The notes under the pieces were generated by a model. It did not search any database. It had not been told where the DNA came from and saw nothing but the letters and a program-made list of their open reading frames with translations. Position numbers and translations under genes: made by a program. Positions 36,675-46,803 of a stretch of 64,000 bases of DNA are shown here, one piece after another. How positions within the stretch are numbered: position 1 is the stretch's first letter; every line of letters begins with the position of its first letter. Source of the stretch: Lysobacteraceae bacterium P (lineage in GTDB: Bacteria; Pseudomonadota; Gammaproteobacteria; Xanthomonadales; Xanthomonadaceae); the NCBI GenBank assembly GCA_005503055.1, contig SCOX01000006.1:186001-250000 (forward strand), given 5' to 3'.

Positions 36675-37771
36675 AGCCGTTCCCGAAGATCCACGACCTG
36701 TACGTCGGCCGCACGGTGCTGGCTACCGTGACGCTGACCTGGGCCGTGCTCGCGGGCCTGGACGTGATGCTTGGCCTGGTGAGCGAGTTCGGCGACATCG
36801 GCAAAGGCAAGTACGGTCTGGCCGAGGCGTTCGTCTTCATGGCGCTGAGCATTCCACGGCGCGCGTATTACCTGTTTCCGTACGCAGCCGTGATTGGTTC
36901 GCTGATGGCGCTGGGCCAGCTTGCGGCGACATCGGAACTGACGGCGCTGCGCGCGCTGGGGCTTTCGCGTCGCCGCCTGGGCCTGGCCGTGGCCGGCGCG
37001 CTGGCATTGTTGACCACGCTGATGGTGATCAACGGCGAAAGCATCGCGCCTTGGACGCAGCAGCGCGCCGACGCGATCAAGTCGAACGCGAAGTCGGGAA
37101 ACACGGTGATGACGCAGTACACCGGCCTGTGGGCGCGCGAAGGCGAGACCATCCTCAATGCCAGCGGCGGGCAGGAGCGCCAGCGCGGCGATGACCGCTG
37201 GCTCGAACTGCACGGCGTCACGCTGTTCGAATTCGCCCCCGACGGTCGCATGCGTTCGATGGCGCACGCGCGCATCGCCGAGCATCGTCCGGGCGGCTGG
37301 CTGTTGCGCGATGTGACGCGCACGCACTTCGAGGAGCGCTCCGTCCGGCAGGAGAAGATTCCCGAGGAACGCTGGCAGTCGCAGTTGGACCCGGTTGCGC
37401 TTTCGGCTGGAACGGAACGTCCGCGCTACATGTCGGCAATGAGCCTGCGTGCGGGGATCGAGTACCGCAAGCGCAACGATCTGGACTCATCGGAGTTGGA
37501 ACAGCACTACTGGGGGCGCTGGTTCTATCCGCTCAATGTGCTTGCTCTTTGCCTGGCGGCGGTACCGTTCGCCTTCGGTGCGCTGCGCAGCGGTGGCATG
37601 GGCAAACGTTTGTTCATCGGTATCGTGTTCGCGCTCGGCTTCTGGCAGTTGCAGACGCAATCGGTCGGCTTGGCGAACATCTATCACTGGGATTACCGGC
37701 TCGCCTATTTCGTGCCCGCCGTCGTCATGGGGGGCGTTTCGTGGTTCCTGTTCCGGCGGCGTTCCGGCTGA
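36671..37771 (+). CDS. lptG: LPS export ABC transporter permease LptG
   Basis: The 366-residue partner of LptF. It starts KIHDLYVGRTVLATVTLTWAVLAGLDVMLG (helix 1). PRRAYYLFPYAAVIGSLMALG and LGLAVAGALALLTTLMVI follow, then the periplasmic jellyroll (about residues 125-260). Three further helices at the end include VLALCLAAVPFAFGAL. The coupling helix region (TSELTALRALGLSRRR) fits contact with LptB. Overlap with lptF is four bases. A symmetrical hairpin follows its stop. Confidence 0.94.
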   Translation: MKPFPKIHDLYVGRTVLATVTLTWAVLAGLDVMLGLVSEFGDIGKGKYGLAEAFVFMALSIPRRAYYLFPYAAVIGSLMALGQLAATSELTALRALGLSRRRLGLAVAGALALLTTLMVINGESIAPWTQQRADAIKSNAKSGNTVMTQYTGLWAREGETILNASGGQERQRGDDRWLELHGVTLFEFAPDGRMRSMAHARIAEHRPGGWLLRDVTRTHFEERSVRQEKIPEERWQSQLDPVALSAGTERPRYMSAMSLRAGIEYRKRNDLDSSELEQHYWGRWFYPLNVLALCLAAVPFAFGALRSGGMGKRLFIGIVFALGFWQLQTQSVGLANIYHWDYRLAYFVPAVVMGGVSWFLFRRRSG

Positions 37772-37778
37772 ACGCGAA

Positions 37779-37803
37779 GAAGGGAAGCCATTGGCTTCCC
37801 TTC
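37779..37803 (+). terminator. Hairpin after lptG
   Basis: GAAGGGAAGCCA (37779-37790) and TGGCTTCCCTTC (37792-37803) pair perfectly, seven bases after the lptG stop. No long T-run follows. It is a probable terminator for lptFG. Confidence 0.6.
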
Positions 37804-37926
37804 CGATGGGTCAGATGGGCGGAGCGCCGGCAGCACTCCCGCGCATGGTGAGCTGTGAAGTGGGTGACTTGCGGCCTCGATGAGGTCGCCGATCGCAACC
37901 CGTTTTCGCTGCGCCGCCAGAGTTTC

Positions 37927-38394
37927 TCAGCGTTTGGGCATTCGCACGATCCGCGTACAGCTCGCCCGGTCGTGCCAGGTCAGGCGCTCGCGATCGAGCC
38001 AGGCCCACCAGAAGCCAAGTCCGCCAAGCAGCAACGATGCACTGCCCACTGCATAGCGGATCCACAATGCGCGCCTTCCGGGCGCGGAAACGCCGTCGTC
38101 TGCGACGACCTTCAGCCGCCACGGACGCATTCCCAGCGTCTGTCCGCCGCGGCGCCAGCTCAGCAGCGCATAGGCGGCCGTGAGCAGCCAGCACACCAGC
38201 CATAGCAACCATTGCAGCGCACTGAAGGGCGCGATGTTCTCCCGGCTCGCATGCCCGCTGATCGTGAAGATCACCGTGAACAACAACGAGGCGAGCATCC
38301 ACAGCGCGAGGGCCGGCCACAGGTCGTAGACCAGCGCGAGCACGCGCCAGCCGATGAGCGCGGAAGGACGGGAAGGAGCGGGAGCCGATGCCAT
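37927..38394 (-). CDS. RDD family membrane protein
   Basis: A 155-residue integral membrane protein. After a short N-terminal Pro/Ser-rich tail it carries ALIGWRVLALVYDLWPALALWMLASLLF (first helix, with Arg and Asp as in RDD proteins) and a second hydrophobic block (ALQWLLWLVCWLLTAAYALL). The family segment WRRGGQTLGMRPWRLKVVADDG follows, then a third helix (LLLGGLGFWWAWLDRERL). Function is unknown; transport has been proposed for some members. The ATG at 38394 is chosen. It diverges from xerD by 29 bases. Confidence 0.85.
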   Translation of the reverse strand: MASAPAPSRPSALIGWRVLALVYDLWPALALWMLASLLFTVIFTISGHASRENIAPFSALQWLLWLVCWLLTAAYALLSWRRGGQTLGMRPWRLKVVADDGVSAPGRRALWIRYAVGSASLLLGGLGFWWAWLDRERLTWHDRASCTRIVRMPKR

Positions 38395-38423
38395 CGCATC
38401 AGGATAGCCGCTAAGCTGCGGCG

Positions 38424-39377
38424 ATGACTGCACGCACGCCCGCCGAACGGCGCTCCATCGCGATGGCGTTGCCGGAGCTGGCGGAGGCCGATGCCGCGCT
38501 GATCGCCGCTTTCCTCGATGCGATCTGGGCCGAGAACGGCTTGGCCCAGCCCTCGCTCGACAGCTATCGCCGCGACCTGGAATTGCTGTCGCGTTTCCGC
38601 TCCGGCCGCGCCGGTGGTCTTGCGGGCGCCGACCGCGCTGCGCTGTTCGACTACCTGGCCTGGCGTTCTAAGCAGGGCTACTCACCGCGAAGCAACGCGC
38701 GCCTGCTCTCCGCGCTGCGCTCCTTCTACACGTGGCTGGTGCGTCGCGGCGCGCGCGCTGACGATCCCACGGCACTGCTCGATCCGCCGAAGCTGCCGCG
38801 GTCGCTGCCCAAGGCGCTGGCGGAAAGCCAGATCGATGCCTTGCTCGCCGCGCCCGATGTCGACACGCCGCTGGGCCTTCGCGACCGCGCGATGCTGGAG
38901 CTGATGTATGCCGCCGGCCTGCGCGTGAGCGAACTGGTGAACCTGCCCGCCACCGGCGTGAACCTTCGACAGGGCGTGCTGCGCGTGATGGGCAAGGGCA
39001 GCAAGGAGCGCCTGGTGCCCCTGGGCGAGGAAGCGCAGCACTGGCTGGAGCGATATCTCGCGCAATCGCGCCCGCAGCTGGCCGGAAAGCGTGCACTCGC
39101 GCCGCTGTTCCTGGCCGCGGGCGGCGAGGCGCCGACGCGCCAGCAGTTCTGGCAGCTGGTGAAGAAATACGCCGTCCTTGCCGGCATCGATCCGGCCCGG
39201 ATCAGCCCGCACGGGCTGCGTCACAGCTTCGCCACGCACCTGCTCAATCGCGGCGCCGACCTGCGCGCATTGCAGATGCTGCTCGGGCACAGCTCCTTGT
39301 CGACCACGCAGATCTACACCCTGGTCGCGCGCGAACAACTCAAGCAGCTCCACGCCAAACACCACCCGAGGGGGTGA
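38424..39377 (+). CDS. xerD: Tyrosine recombinase XerD
   Basis: A 317-residue site-specific recombinase that, with XerC, resolves chromosome dimers at dif. Catalytic residues are visible: R167 (AAGLRVSEL), K191 ([11 protein letters not shown]), H263 and R266 (HGLRHSF), H289 ([11 protein letters not shown]) and the nucleophile Y298 (TTQIYTL). The N-terminal SAM-like domain starts with [10 protein letters not shown]-type residues and [14 protein letters not shown]. The genome order xerD then dsbC is the one seen in many gammaproteobacteria. The short gap downstream is filled by the GC-rich repeat. Confidence 0.93.
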   Translation: MTARTPAERRSIAMALPELAEADAALIAAFLDAIWAENGLAQPSLDSYRRDLELLSRFRSGRAGGLAGADRAALFDYLAWRSKQGYSPRSNARLLSALRSFYTWLVRRGARADDPTALLDPPKLPRSLPKALAESQIDALLAAPDVDTPLGLRDRAMLELMYAAGLRVSELVNLPATGVNLRQGVLRVMGKGSKERLVPLGEEAQHWLERYLAQSRPQLAGKRALAPLFLAAGGEAPTRQQFWQLVKKYAVLAGIDPARISPHGLRHSFATHLLNRGADLRALQMLLGHSSLSTTQIYTLVAREQLKQLHAKHHPRG

Positions 39378-39383
39378 GCGGTC

Positions 39384-39600
39384 GTGCGCCACTGGCGCGC
39401 GACCGCGAATGCCCGGCAAAGGATGGCCGGGCCGGGCGAACCGAAGCCAGAAGCGCGCCGCCATGGATGGCATCCGCACATCACCGAATACGGTGCCCGC
39501 ACGGCACTGCCGCGCGGCCTGGCGAACGCCCGGCCAGGGATGGCCGGGCCGGGCGATCCGGAGGCCCGACGCGGAGGGGTACCTCGACTCCCGCCCCGCG
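39384..39600. repeat. Two copies of the GC-rich element in the xerD-dsbC gap
   Basis: The 328-base gap (39378-39705) holds no gene. It carries ATGCCCGGCAAAGGATGGCC... near 39410 and ACGCCCGGCCAGGGATGGCC... near 39529, each followed by GGGCCGGGCG. These are the reverse complement of the 115-bp unit at 29976-30355 (GGCCATCC...GGGCGTTCGGC). It is therefore a dispersed REP-like family. A long frame crosses it upstream of purL but is not coding. Confidence 0.8.
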
Positions 39601-39705
39601 CTGAACCCACGCGTGCTCCGGGACCTACGACACTCGCCCTTCCGCGCCTGCGTGCCACAATCGGGCATTCCCCCAGCGGCGCGCGCCGCCTCACAGGATT
39701 TCTGA

Positions 39706-40554
39706 ATGAAGCGACTCGTCCTTGCCGTGCTCGGTGCCATCAGCCTCTCCGCCTGCGCCCAGGCGCCGGGCGGGTCCGTCGCGCAGGCGCCTGCCGCGGC
39801 CACCGCGCCGGCCAAGCCTGCCGCGCCGAAGCCCGCCGCCGGCACACCCGACGCCCGGGCCATCGACGCCGTCCGCTCGCTCAACCCGCAGGTCGAAGTC
39901 GACCGCGTCGCCGCCGCGCCCATGCCCGGCTTCCGCGAAGCCATCGTCGCCGGCCAGGTCGTCTACGTCAGCGACGATGGACGCTATCTGTTCCTGCCCG
40001 GCTCGGGCGGCGCGCTGTTCGACGTCGCGGCGAAGAAGAACCTGAGCGAGGACGCGATGGCCGCCGTGCGCAAGGACCTGATCGGCACCATCCCGACCAG
40101 CGAACGCATCGTCTTCTCGCCCGCCAAGCCCAAGTACACCGTCACCGTTTTCACCGACGTCGAATGCGGCTATTGCCGCAAGCTGCACAGCGAGATCGCC
40201 GAGTACAACCGCCAGGGCATCGCGATCGAATACCTCGCCTTCCCGCGCATGGGCCTGGGCAGCGACGACTACCGCAAGATGGTCGCCGTGTGGTGCGCGC
40301 CGGATCGTCGCAAGGCGCTGACCGACGCCAAGAACGACCGCGGTCCGGCCAAGGCCGACTGCAAGTCCAGCGTCAACCAGCAGTACGACGTCGGCCAGCG
40401 TGTCGGCCTGACCGGTACGCCGATGATCCTGACCCGGGAAGGCGTCCAGCTCGGCGGCTATATCCCACCGGCCGCGCTGCGCGAGGCGCTGGACAAGCTG
40501 GCGGCCGAATCGGCGCACACCGCCGCGGCGGCGCCCGCCAAACCCGGCGCCTGA
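39706..40554 (+). CDS. dsbC: Thiol:disulfide interchange protein DsbC, probable lipoprotein
   Basis: A 282-residue periplasmic disulfide isomerase. The thioredoxin-fold active site is CGYC at residues 154-157 ([14 protein letters not shown]), with cis-Pro region [12 protein letters not shown]. The N-terminal dimerisation domain is around residues 55-105. The N-terminus [17 protein letters not shown] ends in a lipobox-like LSAC (Cys17), so it may be lipid-anchored instead of soluble, followed by an Ala/Pro-rich linker. It follows xerD, as is common, and is closed by a 28-bp palindrome. Confidence 0.92.
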   Translation: MKRLVLAVLGAISLSACAQAPGGSVAQAPAAATAPAKPAAPKPAAGTPDARAIDAVRSLNPQVEVDRVAAAPMPGFREAIVAGQVVYVSDDGRYLFLPGSGGALFDVAAKKNLSEDAMAAVRKDLIGTIPTSERIVFSPAKPKYTVTVFTDVECGYCRKLHSEIAEYNRQGIAIEYLAFPRMGLGSDDYRKMVAVWCAPDRRKALTDAKNDRGPAKADCKSSVNQQYDVGQRVGLTGTPMILTREGVQLGGYIPPAALREALDKLAAESAHTAAAAPAKPGA

Positions 40555-40571
40555 CACCTCCGAGCCGTCTC

Positions 40572-40599
40572 CCGACGCCGCCCCTAGGGGCGGCGTCGG
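40572..40599 (+). terminator. 28-bp perfect palindrome after dsbC
   Basis: The two halves CCGACGCCGCCCCT and AGGGGCGGCGTCGG meet without a spacer. It lies 17 bases past the dsbC stop and before the purL promoter region. It is a strong hairpin without a T-run. Confidence 0.55.
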
Positions 40600-40691
40600 C
40601 ATTTCCGGACCCCGCATCGGGCCGGATCGCGCGCGGGACGGTCGGCGCTTTGAGTACAATGGCCGGCCCGACGTTGCACGGTTCCCCGGAC

Positions 40692-43600
40692 ATGATCGTC
40701 CTCGAGGGCGCTTCCGCCCTTTCGCCGTTCCGCCTCGAACGGCTCCAAGCACGACTGCAAGCCCTCCATCCGTCCGTCCGCGTCCTTGGCGCCTGGCCCG
40801 TCTACTGGGTCGAGCCGGAGGCCGGCGCGACACCCGACACCGACGCGTTGCGCCGCATCCTGCAGGCCGAACCGGCCGAAGCCGCGCGCGCCCCGGGCAC
40901 CGTTTCGCGCTACGTCACGCCGCGCCTTGGGACGCTCTCGCCCTGGGCGAGCAAGACCACCGAGCTGCTGCGCGGGGCCGATCTTCCGGTCAAACGCGTG
41001 GAGCGCGGCACCCGATTCGATCTCACCGGCTGGCCCGGCGACGCACCCACGCAGGGGGCGTTGGCCAAGGTGCTGCACGACCCGATGACCCAGTCGCTGC
41101 TGGAGGCGCGTGAAGACGCAATCGCGCTGTTCTCCGTGCCGACGCGCGGTGAACTCGAGCGCATCTCGCTGGCCGGACTGGAACTGGCCAACACGCGCCT
41201 CGGTCTGGCCCTGGCAGAGGACGAGATCGCCTATCTGCGCGAGCGTTATGGCGCGCTCGGCCGCGATCCGTCGGACATCGAACTGATGATGTTCGCGCAG
41301 GCCAACTCCGAACACTGTCGCCACAAGATCTTCAACGCGTCCTGGACCATCGACGGCGTCGAGCAGACGACGTCGCTGTTCAAGATGATCAAGCACACGC
41401 ATGCGACCACGCCCGAGCACACGCTCTCCGCGTACAGCGACAACGCGGCCGTGGTCGAAGGCTACGCCAGCCGCCGCTTCCGACCGGATCCGGCCACGCA
41501 CGCGTACCGTGAGGAAGCGCAGGTCGACTCGGCGTTCGCCATCAAGGTCGAGACCCACAATCATCCGACCGCGATCGCCCCGTTCCCCGGTGCGTCCACC
41601 GGCGCCGGCGGCGAGATCCGCGACGAAGGCGCGACCGGTCGCGGTGGTCGTCCGAAGGCCGGCCTGAGCGGCTTCAGCGTTTCGCACCTGCGCATCCCGA
41701 CGCTTCCGCAGCCGTGGGAACGCGCACGCTCGCTCAACCCGCGCATGGCCTCCGCACTGGAGATCATGATCGAGGGCCCGATCGGTGCCGCCGCGTTCAA
41801 CAACGAATTCGGCCGCCCCAATCTCACCGGCTACTTCCGCAGTTTCGAGCTGGACGAAGGTGCCGCGACCGGCGACCCGCTGGCGCGCGCCTACGACAAG
41901 CCGATCATGCTCGCCGGTGGCCTGGGTGCCATCGATCGCGTGCAGGTGAAGAAGCTCGGCCTGCAGCCGGGCGACGCGGTGATCGTGCTCGGCGGTCCGG
42001 CGATGCTCATCGGCCTGGGCGGCGGCGCCGCCAGTTCGGTGGCGTCGGGCGACAGCCACGAGGAGCTCGATTTCGCCAGCGTGCAGCGCGACAACCCGGA
42101 AATGGAGCGTCGCGCGCAGGAAGTCATCGACCGCTGCGTCGCGCGCGGCGAGGACAACCCCATCGCCACCGCGCACGACGTTGGTGCCGGCGGACTGTCC
42201 AACGCGATTCCCGAATTGCTCCACGACTCGGGCCTGGGCGGCATCATCGACCTGGCCAAGGTGCCCAGCGACGATCCGTCGCTGTCGCCGATGCAGCTGT
42301 GGTGCAACGAGTCGCAGGAGCGCTACGTGCTCGGCATTCCCGCCGAACGCGTGGACGAGTTCGCGCAGATCTGCGCGCGCGAGCGCTGCCCGTTCGCGGC
42401 CGTCGGCTTCGCCACGGCGGAAGAGCGACTGGTCGTCGGCTACGGCGCCACGCGCGACACCGCGCGCGAAAGCGGACGCGACTGGCCCATCGACCTGCCC
42501 ATGGACGTGCTGTTCGGCAAGCCGCCGAAGATGCACCGCGACACGCGCCGTCCGCAGGCCGCACCGTGGCCCGCACTGCGCTGGGACGGCCTGGAGCTGC
42601 GCGACGCCGCGCTTCGCGTGATGGCGCATCCCGCCGTCGCTTCGAAGAACTTCCTGGTCACGATCGGCGATCGCACCGTCGGCGGCCTGACCGCGCGCGA
42701 CCAGATGATCGGTCCGTGGCAGCTGCCACTGGCCGACTGCGCGATCACGCTGTCCGGCTTCGACGGTTTCGTCGGTGAGGCGATGGCGATCGGCGAACGC
42801 ACGCCGCTTGCACTGATCGACGCCGCCGCGGCCGCCCGCATGGCTGTGGGCGAGGCGATCACCAACCTGTGCGCGGCGCCGGTGGAATCGCTCAACCGCA
42901 TCAAGCTTTCCGCCAACTGGATGGCCGCCGCCGGCCACGACGGCGAGGACGCGCGCCTGTTCGACGCGGTCAAGGCCGTGGGCTTGGAGCTGTGCCCTGA
43001 GCTGGATCTGAGCATTCCGGTCGGCAAGGACTCGCTCTCGATGCAGGCGCAGTGGCATGCCGACGGCCAGGCGCACAAATCCGTCTCGCCGGTCTCGTTG
43101 ATCGTCACCGCGTTCGCCCCGGTGGTGGATGTGCGTGCGCAACTCACGCCGCTGCTCGTGCGCGACGAGGACACCGAGCTTTGGCTGATCGGCCTGGGCG
43201 CCGGCAAGCAGCGACTCGGCGGATCGATCCTGGCGCAGTGCCATCCCGACGCGGCCGATGGCAACGGCGCGCTGCCGGCGTTCGCCGGCGCGCTGGGCGT
43301 TCCCGATCTCGACAACCCGCAACGCCTGCGCGATTTCTTCGAACTGATCCGCGACGCGCGCGAGGCCGGCATCGCCAAGGCTTACCACGACCGTTCCGAC
43401 GGCGGCGCGTTCGCCGCGCTGTGCGAGATGGCGTTCTGCTCGCGCGTGGGCCTGGACATCAACCTCGACGGCTGGGGCGACGATCCGTTCCGCACGCTGT
43501 TCAACGAGGAACTGGGCGCGATCGTGCAGGTTTCGGTCGAGGATCGCGCGGAGTTCGCCGACCTCGTGGCACGCCATGGCCTCATCGACTGCGCACAGCG

Positions 43601-44615
43601 CATTGCCAAGCCGACCACGGCACCGGCGATCCGCGTGCGCGAAGAGGGCGCGACCCTGGTCGAGTGGCGCTGGGACGAGCTCTTCGACGCATGGTGGGCC
43701 ACCAGCCACGCCTTGCAGAAGCTGCGCGACAACCCGGAAAGCGCGGACGAGGAACGCACCGTCGCGCGCGATTTCAACGCGCCGGGGTTGAAGCCGAAGC
43801 TCGGCTTCGACGCTGCCGACGACGTCGCCGCACCGTTCATCAACACCGGCGTGCGGCCGCGCGTGGCGATCCTGCGCGAGCAGGGCGTCAACGGCCAGAT
43901 CGAGATGGCACTCGCGTTCACGCGTGCCGGTTTCGAAGCGGTCGACGTGCACATGAGCGACCTCCTCGCCGGCCGCTTCGACCTGTCCGACTTCAAGGGC
44001 TTCGCCGCGTGCGGTGGCTTCAGTTACGGCGACGTGCTGGGCGCGGGCCGGGGATGGGCGACCTCGGTGCTGGAACACGGCGCGCTGCGCGATGCCTTCG
44101 CGTCGTTCTTCGCGCGGCAAGACAGTTTCTCGCTGGGCGTGTGCAACGGCTGCCAGATGCTCTCGCAGCTCAAGCCGATCATCCCCGGCGCCGGACACTG
44201 GCCGAAGTTCCTGCGCAACCGCAGCGAGCAGTTCGAAGCCCGCCTGGGCCTGCTGGAAGTGGTGGAGTCGCCGTCGCTGTTCTTCCGCGGCATGGCCGGC
44301 TCGCGAATTCCGGTCGCGGTCGCGCATGGCGAAGGTCGGGCCGACTTTGACAGCGCGTTGGACCAATCCGCCGCCCACGTCTCGCTGCGCTACATCGACG
44401 GCAACGGCAACGTGGCCGCGCGCTATCCGCTCAATCCCAATGGCTCGCCGGACGGCATCACCGGCCTGACCAGCGACGACGGTCGCGCGACCATCCTGAT
44501 GCCGCATCCGGAACGCACGCTGCGCACCGCCAACCTGAGTTGGGCGCCGGCGGAATGGGGCGAGGATTCGCCGTGGATGCGCATGTTCCGCAACGCACGG
44601 GTTTGGGTGGGCTGA
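40692..44615 (+). CDS. purL: Phosphoribosylformylglycinamidine synthase
   Basis: A 1307-residue single-chain FGAM synthase, fourth step of purine synthesis. It converts FGAR, glutamine and ATP to FGAM. Visible parts are the N-terminal PurS-like domain, the FGAM synthase core with [37 protein letters not shown] and [14 protein letters not shown], and the C-terminal glutaminase with the nucleophile in [14 protein letters not shown] and the HPERTLR His-Glu pair. The frame is open far upstream (to 39384), but the ATG at 40692 starts the conserved [25 protein letters not shown] at 40655-40660 is a candidate -10. No PurR-like operator was confirmed. Confidence 0.97.
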   Translation: MIVLEGASALSPFRLERLQARLQALHPSVRVLGAWPVYWVEPEAGATPDTDALRRILQAEPAEAARAPGTVSRYVTPRLGTLSPWASKTTELLRGADLPVKRVERGTRFDLTGWPGDAPTQGALAKVLHDPMTQSLLEAREDAIALFSVPTRGELERISLAGLELANTRLGLALAEDEIAYLRERYGALGRDPSDIELMMFAQANSEHCRHKIFNASWTIDGVEQTTSLFKMIKHTHATTPEHTLSAYSDNAAVVEGYASRRFRPDPATHAYREEAQVDSAFAIKVETHNHPTAIAPFPGASTGAGGEIRDEGATGRGGRPKAGLSGFSVSHLRIPTLPQPWERARSLNPRMASALEIMIEGPIGAAAFNNEFGRPNLTGYFRSFELDEGAATGDPLARAYDKPIMLAGGLGAIDRVQVKKLGLQPGDAVIVLGGPAMLIGLGGGAASSVASGDSHEELDFASVQRDNPEMERRAQEVIDRCVARGEDNPIATAHDVGAGGLSNAIPELLHDSGLGGIIDLAKVPSDDPSLSPMQLWCNESQERYVLGIPAERVDEFAQICARERCPFAAVGFATAEERLVVGYGATRDTARESGRDWPIDLPMDVLFGKPPKMHRDTRRPQAAPWPALRWDGLELRDAALRVMAHPAVASKNFLVTIGDRTVGGLTARDQMIGPWQLPLADCAITLSGFDGFVGEAMAIGERTPLALIDAAAAARMAVGEAITNLCAAPVESLNRIKLSANWMAAAGHDGEDARLFDAVKAVGLELCPELDLSIPVGKDSLSMQAQWHADGQAHKSVSPVSLIVTAFAPVVDVRAQLTPLLVRDEDTELWLIGLGAGKQRLGGSILAQCHPDAADGNGALPAFAGALGVPDLDNPQRLRDFFELIRDAREAGIAKAYHDRSDGGAFAALCEMAFCSRVGLDINLDGWGDDPFRTLFNEELGAIVQVSVEDRAEFADLVARHGLIDCAQRIAKPTTAPAIRVREEGATLVEWRWDELFDAWWATSHALQKLRDNPESADEERTVARDFNAPGLKPKLGFDAADDVAAPFINTGVRPRVAILREQGVNGQIEMALAFTRAGFEAVDVHMSDLLAGRFDLSDFKGFAACGGFSYGDVLGAGRGWATSVLEHGALRDAFASFFARQDSFSLGVCNGCQMLSQLKPIIPGAGHWPKFLRNRSEQFEARLGLLEVVESPSLFFRGMAGSRIPVAVAHGEGRADFDSALDQSAAHVSLRYIDGNGNVAARYPLNPNGSPDGITGLTSDDGRATILMPHPERTLRTANLSWAPAEWGEDSPWMRMFRNARVWVG

Positions 44616-44646
44616 CGCACGCGGAGCGATGTCAGGGATGCACATG

Positions 44647-44676
44647 AAAAGGCCCGCCTTTCGGCGGGCCTTTTTG
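44647..44676 (+). terminator. Rho-independent terminator after purL
   Basis: GGCCCGCC (44651-44658) and GGCGGGCC (44663-44670) pair around TTTC and are followed by TTTTTGTTT, with AAAA on the left. It is a classic terminator and could serve both strands, closing purL and the TPR-like gene. Confidence 0.95.
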
Positions 44677-44763
44677 TTTGCGTGCCTGCGCGCTGCGCAT
44701 TGGCCGGCTTGCGGCGCCTGATGCGGACCTCGCCGCCTCGATGAGACGCTCCTGGCGTGATGC

Positions 44764-45297
44764 TTACTCCTGCGGCCGCACCTTGAGGTACGCACCGGCG
44801 ATGTGCAGCGTCGACCACAGATCTTCGGGTTCGATGCCGACCGAGCGGTCGAACATCTGCTCCGCCGTCAGGCGGTCGCCATGCAGCAGGTACAGCGCGC
44901 CGACCTCGGCATAGCCCGCGCCATCGTCGTCGGTAGTCTGGAAGTAACGCTCGAACAACTGTCTGGCCTTATCCCATTCGCCGGCTTCGCTGTAGACGCG
45001 GGCGATGCGGTACACGTCGCTGTCTTCATGCTTGCCCGCCAGGACGGCGTCGAAGATCGCCTGGCCTTCGGGCTTGAAACCGCCGAGGTAGTAGACGCGC
45101 CCCACCGCGATCTGCTCCCAGCTTCCCTTGCCGGCCTGGATCCTGGCGACGGCAAGCAGTTCCTTGGCCGCATCCTGGTCGGCCTTGTCGTGATACATCG
45201 CCGCGGTGGTTTTCTCCTGCTTCGGCCCCGCCTGGACGATGCCAGCGCCTGCCACGAAAGCGGCGGCCAAGATGGCGGCCGAGAGATAGGTCTTCAT
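44764..45297 (-). CDS. TPR-like periplasmic protein
   Basis: A 177-residue protein with a signal peptide (YLSAAILAAAFVAGAGIVQAG) and helical repeats of tetratricopeptide type: AAKELLAVARIQAGKGSWEQIAVGRVYYLGGFKPEGQAIFDAVL, then YRIARVYSEAGEWDKARQLFERYF, then GALYLLHGDRLTAEQMFDRSVGIEPED. The ATG at 45297 has AGGGGGAA upstream on the minus strand. TPR proteins are scaffolds, and no partner is visible here. It is transcribed toward the purL terminator. Between it and the transposase remnant are about 230 bases without a gene. Confidence 0.8.
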   Translation of the reverse strand: MKTYLSAAILAAAFVAGAGIVQAGPKQEKTTAAMYHDKADQDAAKELLAVARIQAGKGSWEQIAVGRVYYLGGFKPEGQAIFDAVLAGKHEDSDVYRIARVYSEAGEWDKARQLFERYFQTTDDDGAGYAEVGALYLLHGDRLTAEQMFDRSVGIEPEDLWSTLHIAGAYLKVRPQE

Positions 45298-45528
45298 GTG
45301 TGCATTCCCCCTGTGGAAGCTGCAGCTTACGTATCCGTGTCCGGTGCCGGCAATGTCGGTCTTTGTCGTTGACGTGTGGCGATTGGTTGCTGGGGGGCGG
45401 GCTTCGCCGCGCGCGGCATGCGAACAGGTCGTGGCTATCGAGCGGCTTCCAGTCAGATGCGCTGCGATTTTTTCGGTACGCAAGCACCGGGCGCGGCCCG
45501 TCTACGCGCTGCCCCCACCACGTGACGC

Positions 45529-46283
45529 CTAAGCATCCCGGACCAGAATCGGACGGATCTCGTGAATCGAAAGCGTTTGCATGAGGGTAAGCAGCAACGG
45601 GCCGAGGTCTTCCTCGCGGTGGTTATAGCGATAGCAGGCTTCGGCCAGGTAGAGATGGAAATATCGTCGGGGGACGGTGCGATAAGGCTGCATCCAATTG
45701 CGTGCGTGACTCCAGAAGCTGTCGATGCCCTCGACCCGATTCCGCCCGACTCTCGCTCCCTTCTCCGTGCGGATCGTCACGTGCTCTCCGCGCAGCTTCA
45801 ACAGCGCGTAAGCCTGCGATGCATGATGGCCATGCAGCCCGTCGCCACGCGGGCTGGCGGTGATGTCCCGCAGCAGTGAGAGGCCTTCGTGTGCCGCGAT
45901 GGGATGCGCCCGGATCCGCCCGTCATGGTTCACCAGGCGGACCACGATGGCCCGTTGGTCGCTACTGTGGCCCTGTTCGCTGGCGTCCGTGCGCGCAAAC
46001 GTCCCTCTGTCGAAATCGCCGATCGCATCGAATGGTTCCATCAGGAGTTCCACACGGGCGCAGCAAGCGCGTAACAAACGATAGAAGCGCTCACGCGATG
46101 CATCGCTGGCGCTGCTGCCGAAGCGTTGCCGGTACGAAGGAACGCCCAGCACGAACAGTTCCAGAAGTCGAACCTTCGTCGATGACGGCAACCGGACCGA
46201 ATCCCACACCGAGGTCCAGCTGAAGCGATGCCCACAACTACGGCATTTCATGCGTCCATCGCTCAATCGATAGAGGCCGTGGT
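45529..46283 (-). pseudogene. IS1595-type transposase, 5' truncated
   Basis: About 250 codons of a DDE transposase of the IS1595 (ISXO2-like) type. Visible are the second half of the N-terminal zinc ribbon (LYRLSDGRMKCRSCGHRFSW), then EHVTIRTEKGARVGRNRVEGIDSFW with the RNRVEGIDSFWSHARNW catalytic-end region, and the C-terminal HLYLAEACYRYNHRE that precedes the stop at 45529-45531. The first CxxC of the zinc ribbon and the start codon are missing. Upstream the frame runs into adhesin sequence. I could not find terminal inverted repeats, so the element is a remnant. Confidence 0.85.
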
Positions 46284-46431
46284 GACCGTGGGTGTCGGCT
46301 TCCAGGGCGGTGAATCGGCGATGTCTTTGGGCTACCAGCGGGCGTTGAGTGACCGCGCGACGATCACCTTCGGCGGTGCTTTCAGCAGCGAGGACACGGC
46401 GGTCGGCCTGGGCGCCGGCTTCGGCTGGTAA
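46279..46431 (+). pseudogene. C-terminal remnant of a trimeric autotransporter (YadA-type anchor)
   Basis: Only the last 50 codons survive: VTVGVGFQGGESAMSLGYQR, then ALSDRATITFGGAFSSEDT and AVGLGAGFGW followed by TAA. This is the end of a YadA-like membrane-anchor domain, with the aromatic C-terminal residue required for outer-membrane insertion. Upstream in the same frame the DNA is the reverse complement of the transposase zinc ribbon, so the rest of the adhesin is lost. The junction lies at about 46275-46285. Confidence 0.8.
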
Positions 46432-46471
46432 ACCACCACCGACGGCGCGCATCGCGGTCGAAGGCCTCGGG

Positions 46472-46651
46472 CCCGGCAATGCCGGGCCCGATTTCGTGCT
46501 GATGCCCGGCAATGCCGAACCCGACCTCGTGCTGATGCCCGGCAACGCCGGGCCCGATCTCGTGCTGATGCCCGGCAACGCCGGGCCCGATTTCGTGCTG
46601 ATGCCCGGCAATGCCGAACCCGACCTCGTTCAGACGCCCGGCAATCCCGGG
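46472..46651. repeat. 33-bp tandem repeats
   Basis: The gap 46432-46803 (372 bases) holds no gene. It starts with five full 33-bp units (46472, 46505, 46538, 46571, 46604) and a partial sixth, each reading CCCGGCAAYGCCGGGCCCGA followed by a TTTCGTGCTGATG-type tail. Units 1, 3 and 4 contain the perfect palindrome CCCGGC-N3-GCCGGG; units 2 and 5 have GCCGAA instead. There are no unique spacers, so this is not a CRISPR array. The rest of the gap should carry the xps promoter. Confidence 0.92.
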
Positions 46652-46803
46652 AGCTACGCCGTCGGCGTTTGCTTGCAGGTGCGCGGAGTGCCAACTGCGT
46701 CTGTTTCGACCGCCGGTAGTGCCATGCCGATTCTGCAACGAAGTCGCGACCCGTTCCGCCATGCCGGCCTGCTAAAGTCGCACGAGGCTTCAAAGGTGAA
46801 GGT

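Noticed and set aside
39384-40691. A 436-codon extension of purL upstream of its ATG
   Set aside because: It crosses repeats and the whole dsbC gene in another frame and has no conserved content.
40584-44795. A 1403-codon open frame antisense to purL
   Set aside because: It lacks recognisable motifs and is the mirror of a GC-rich coding frame; purL on the other strand is unmistakable.
46472-46651. Possible CRISPR array
   Set aside because: The 33-bp units are adjacent, with no unique spacers, and no cas genes are nearby.
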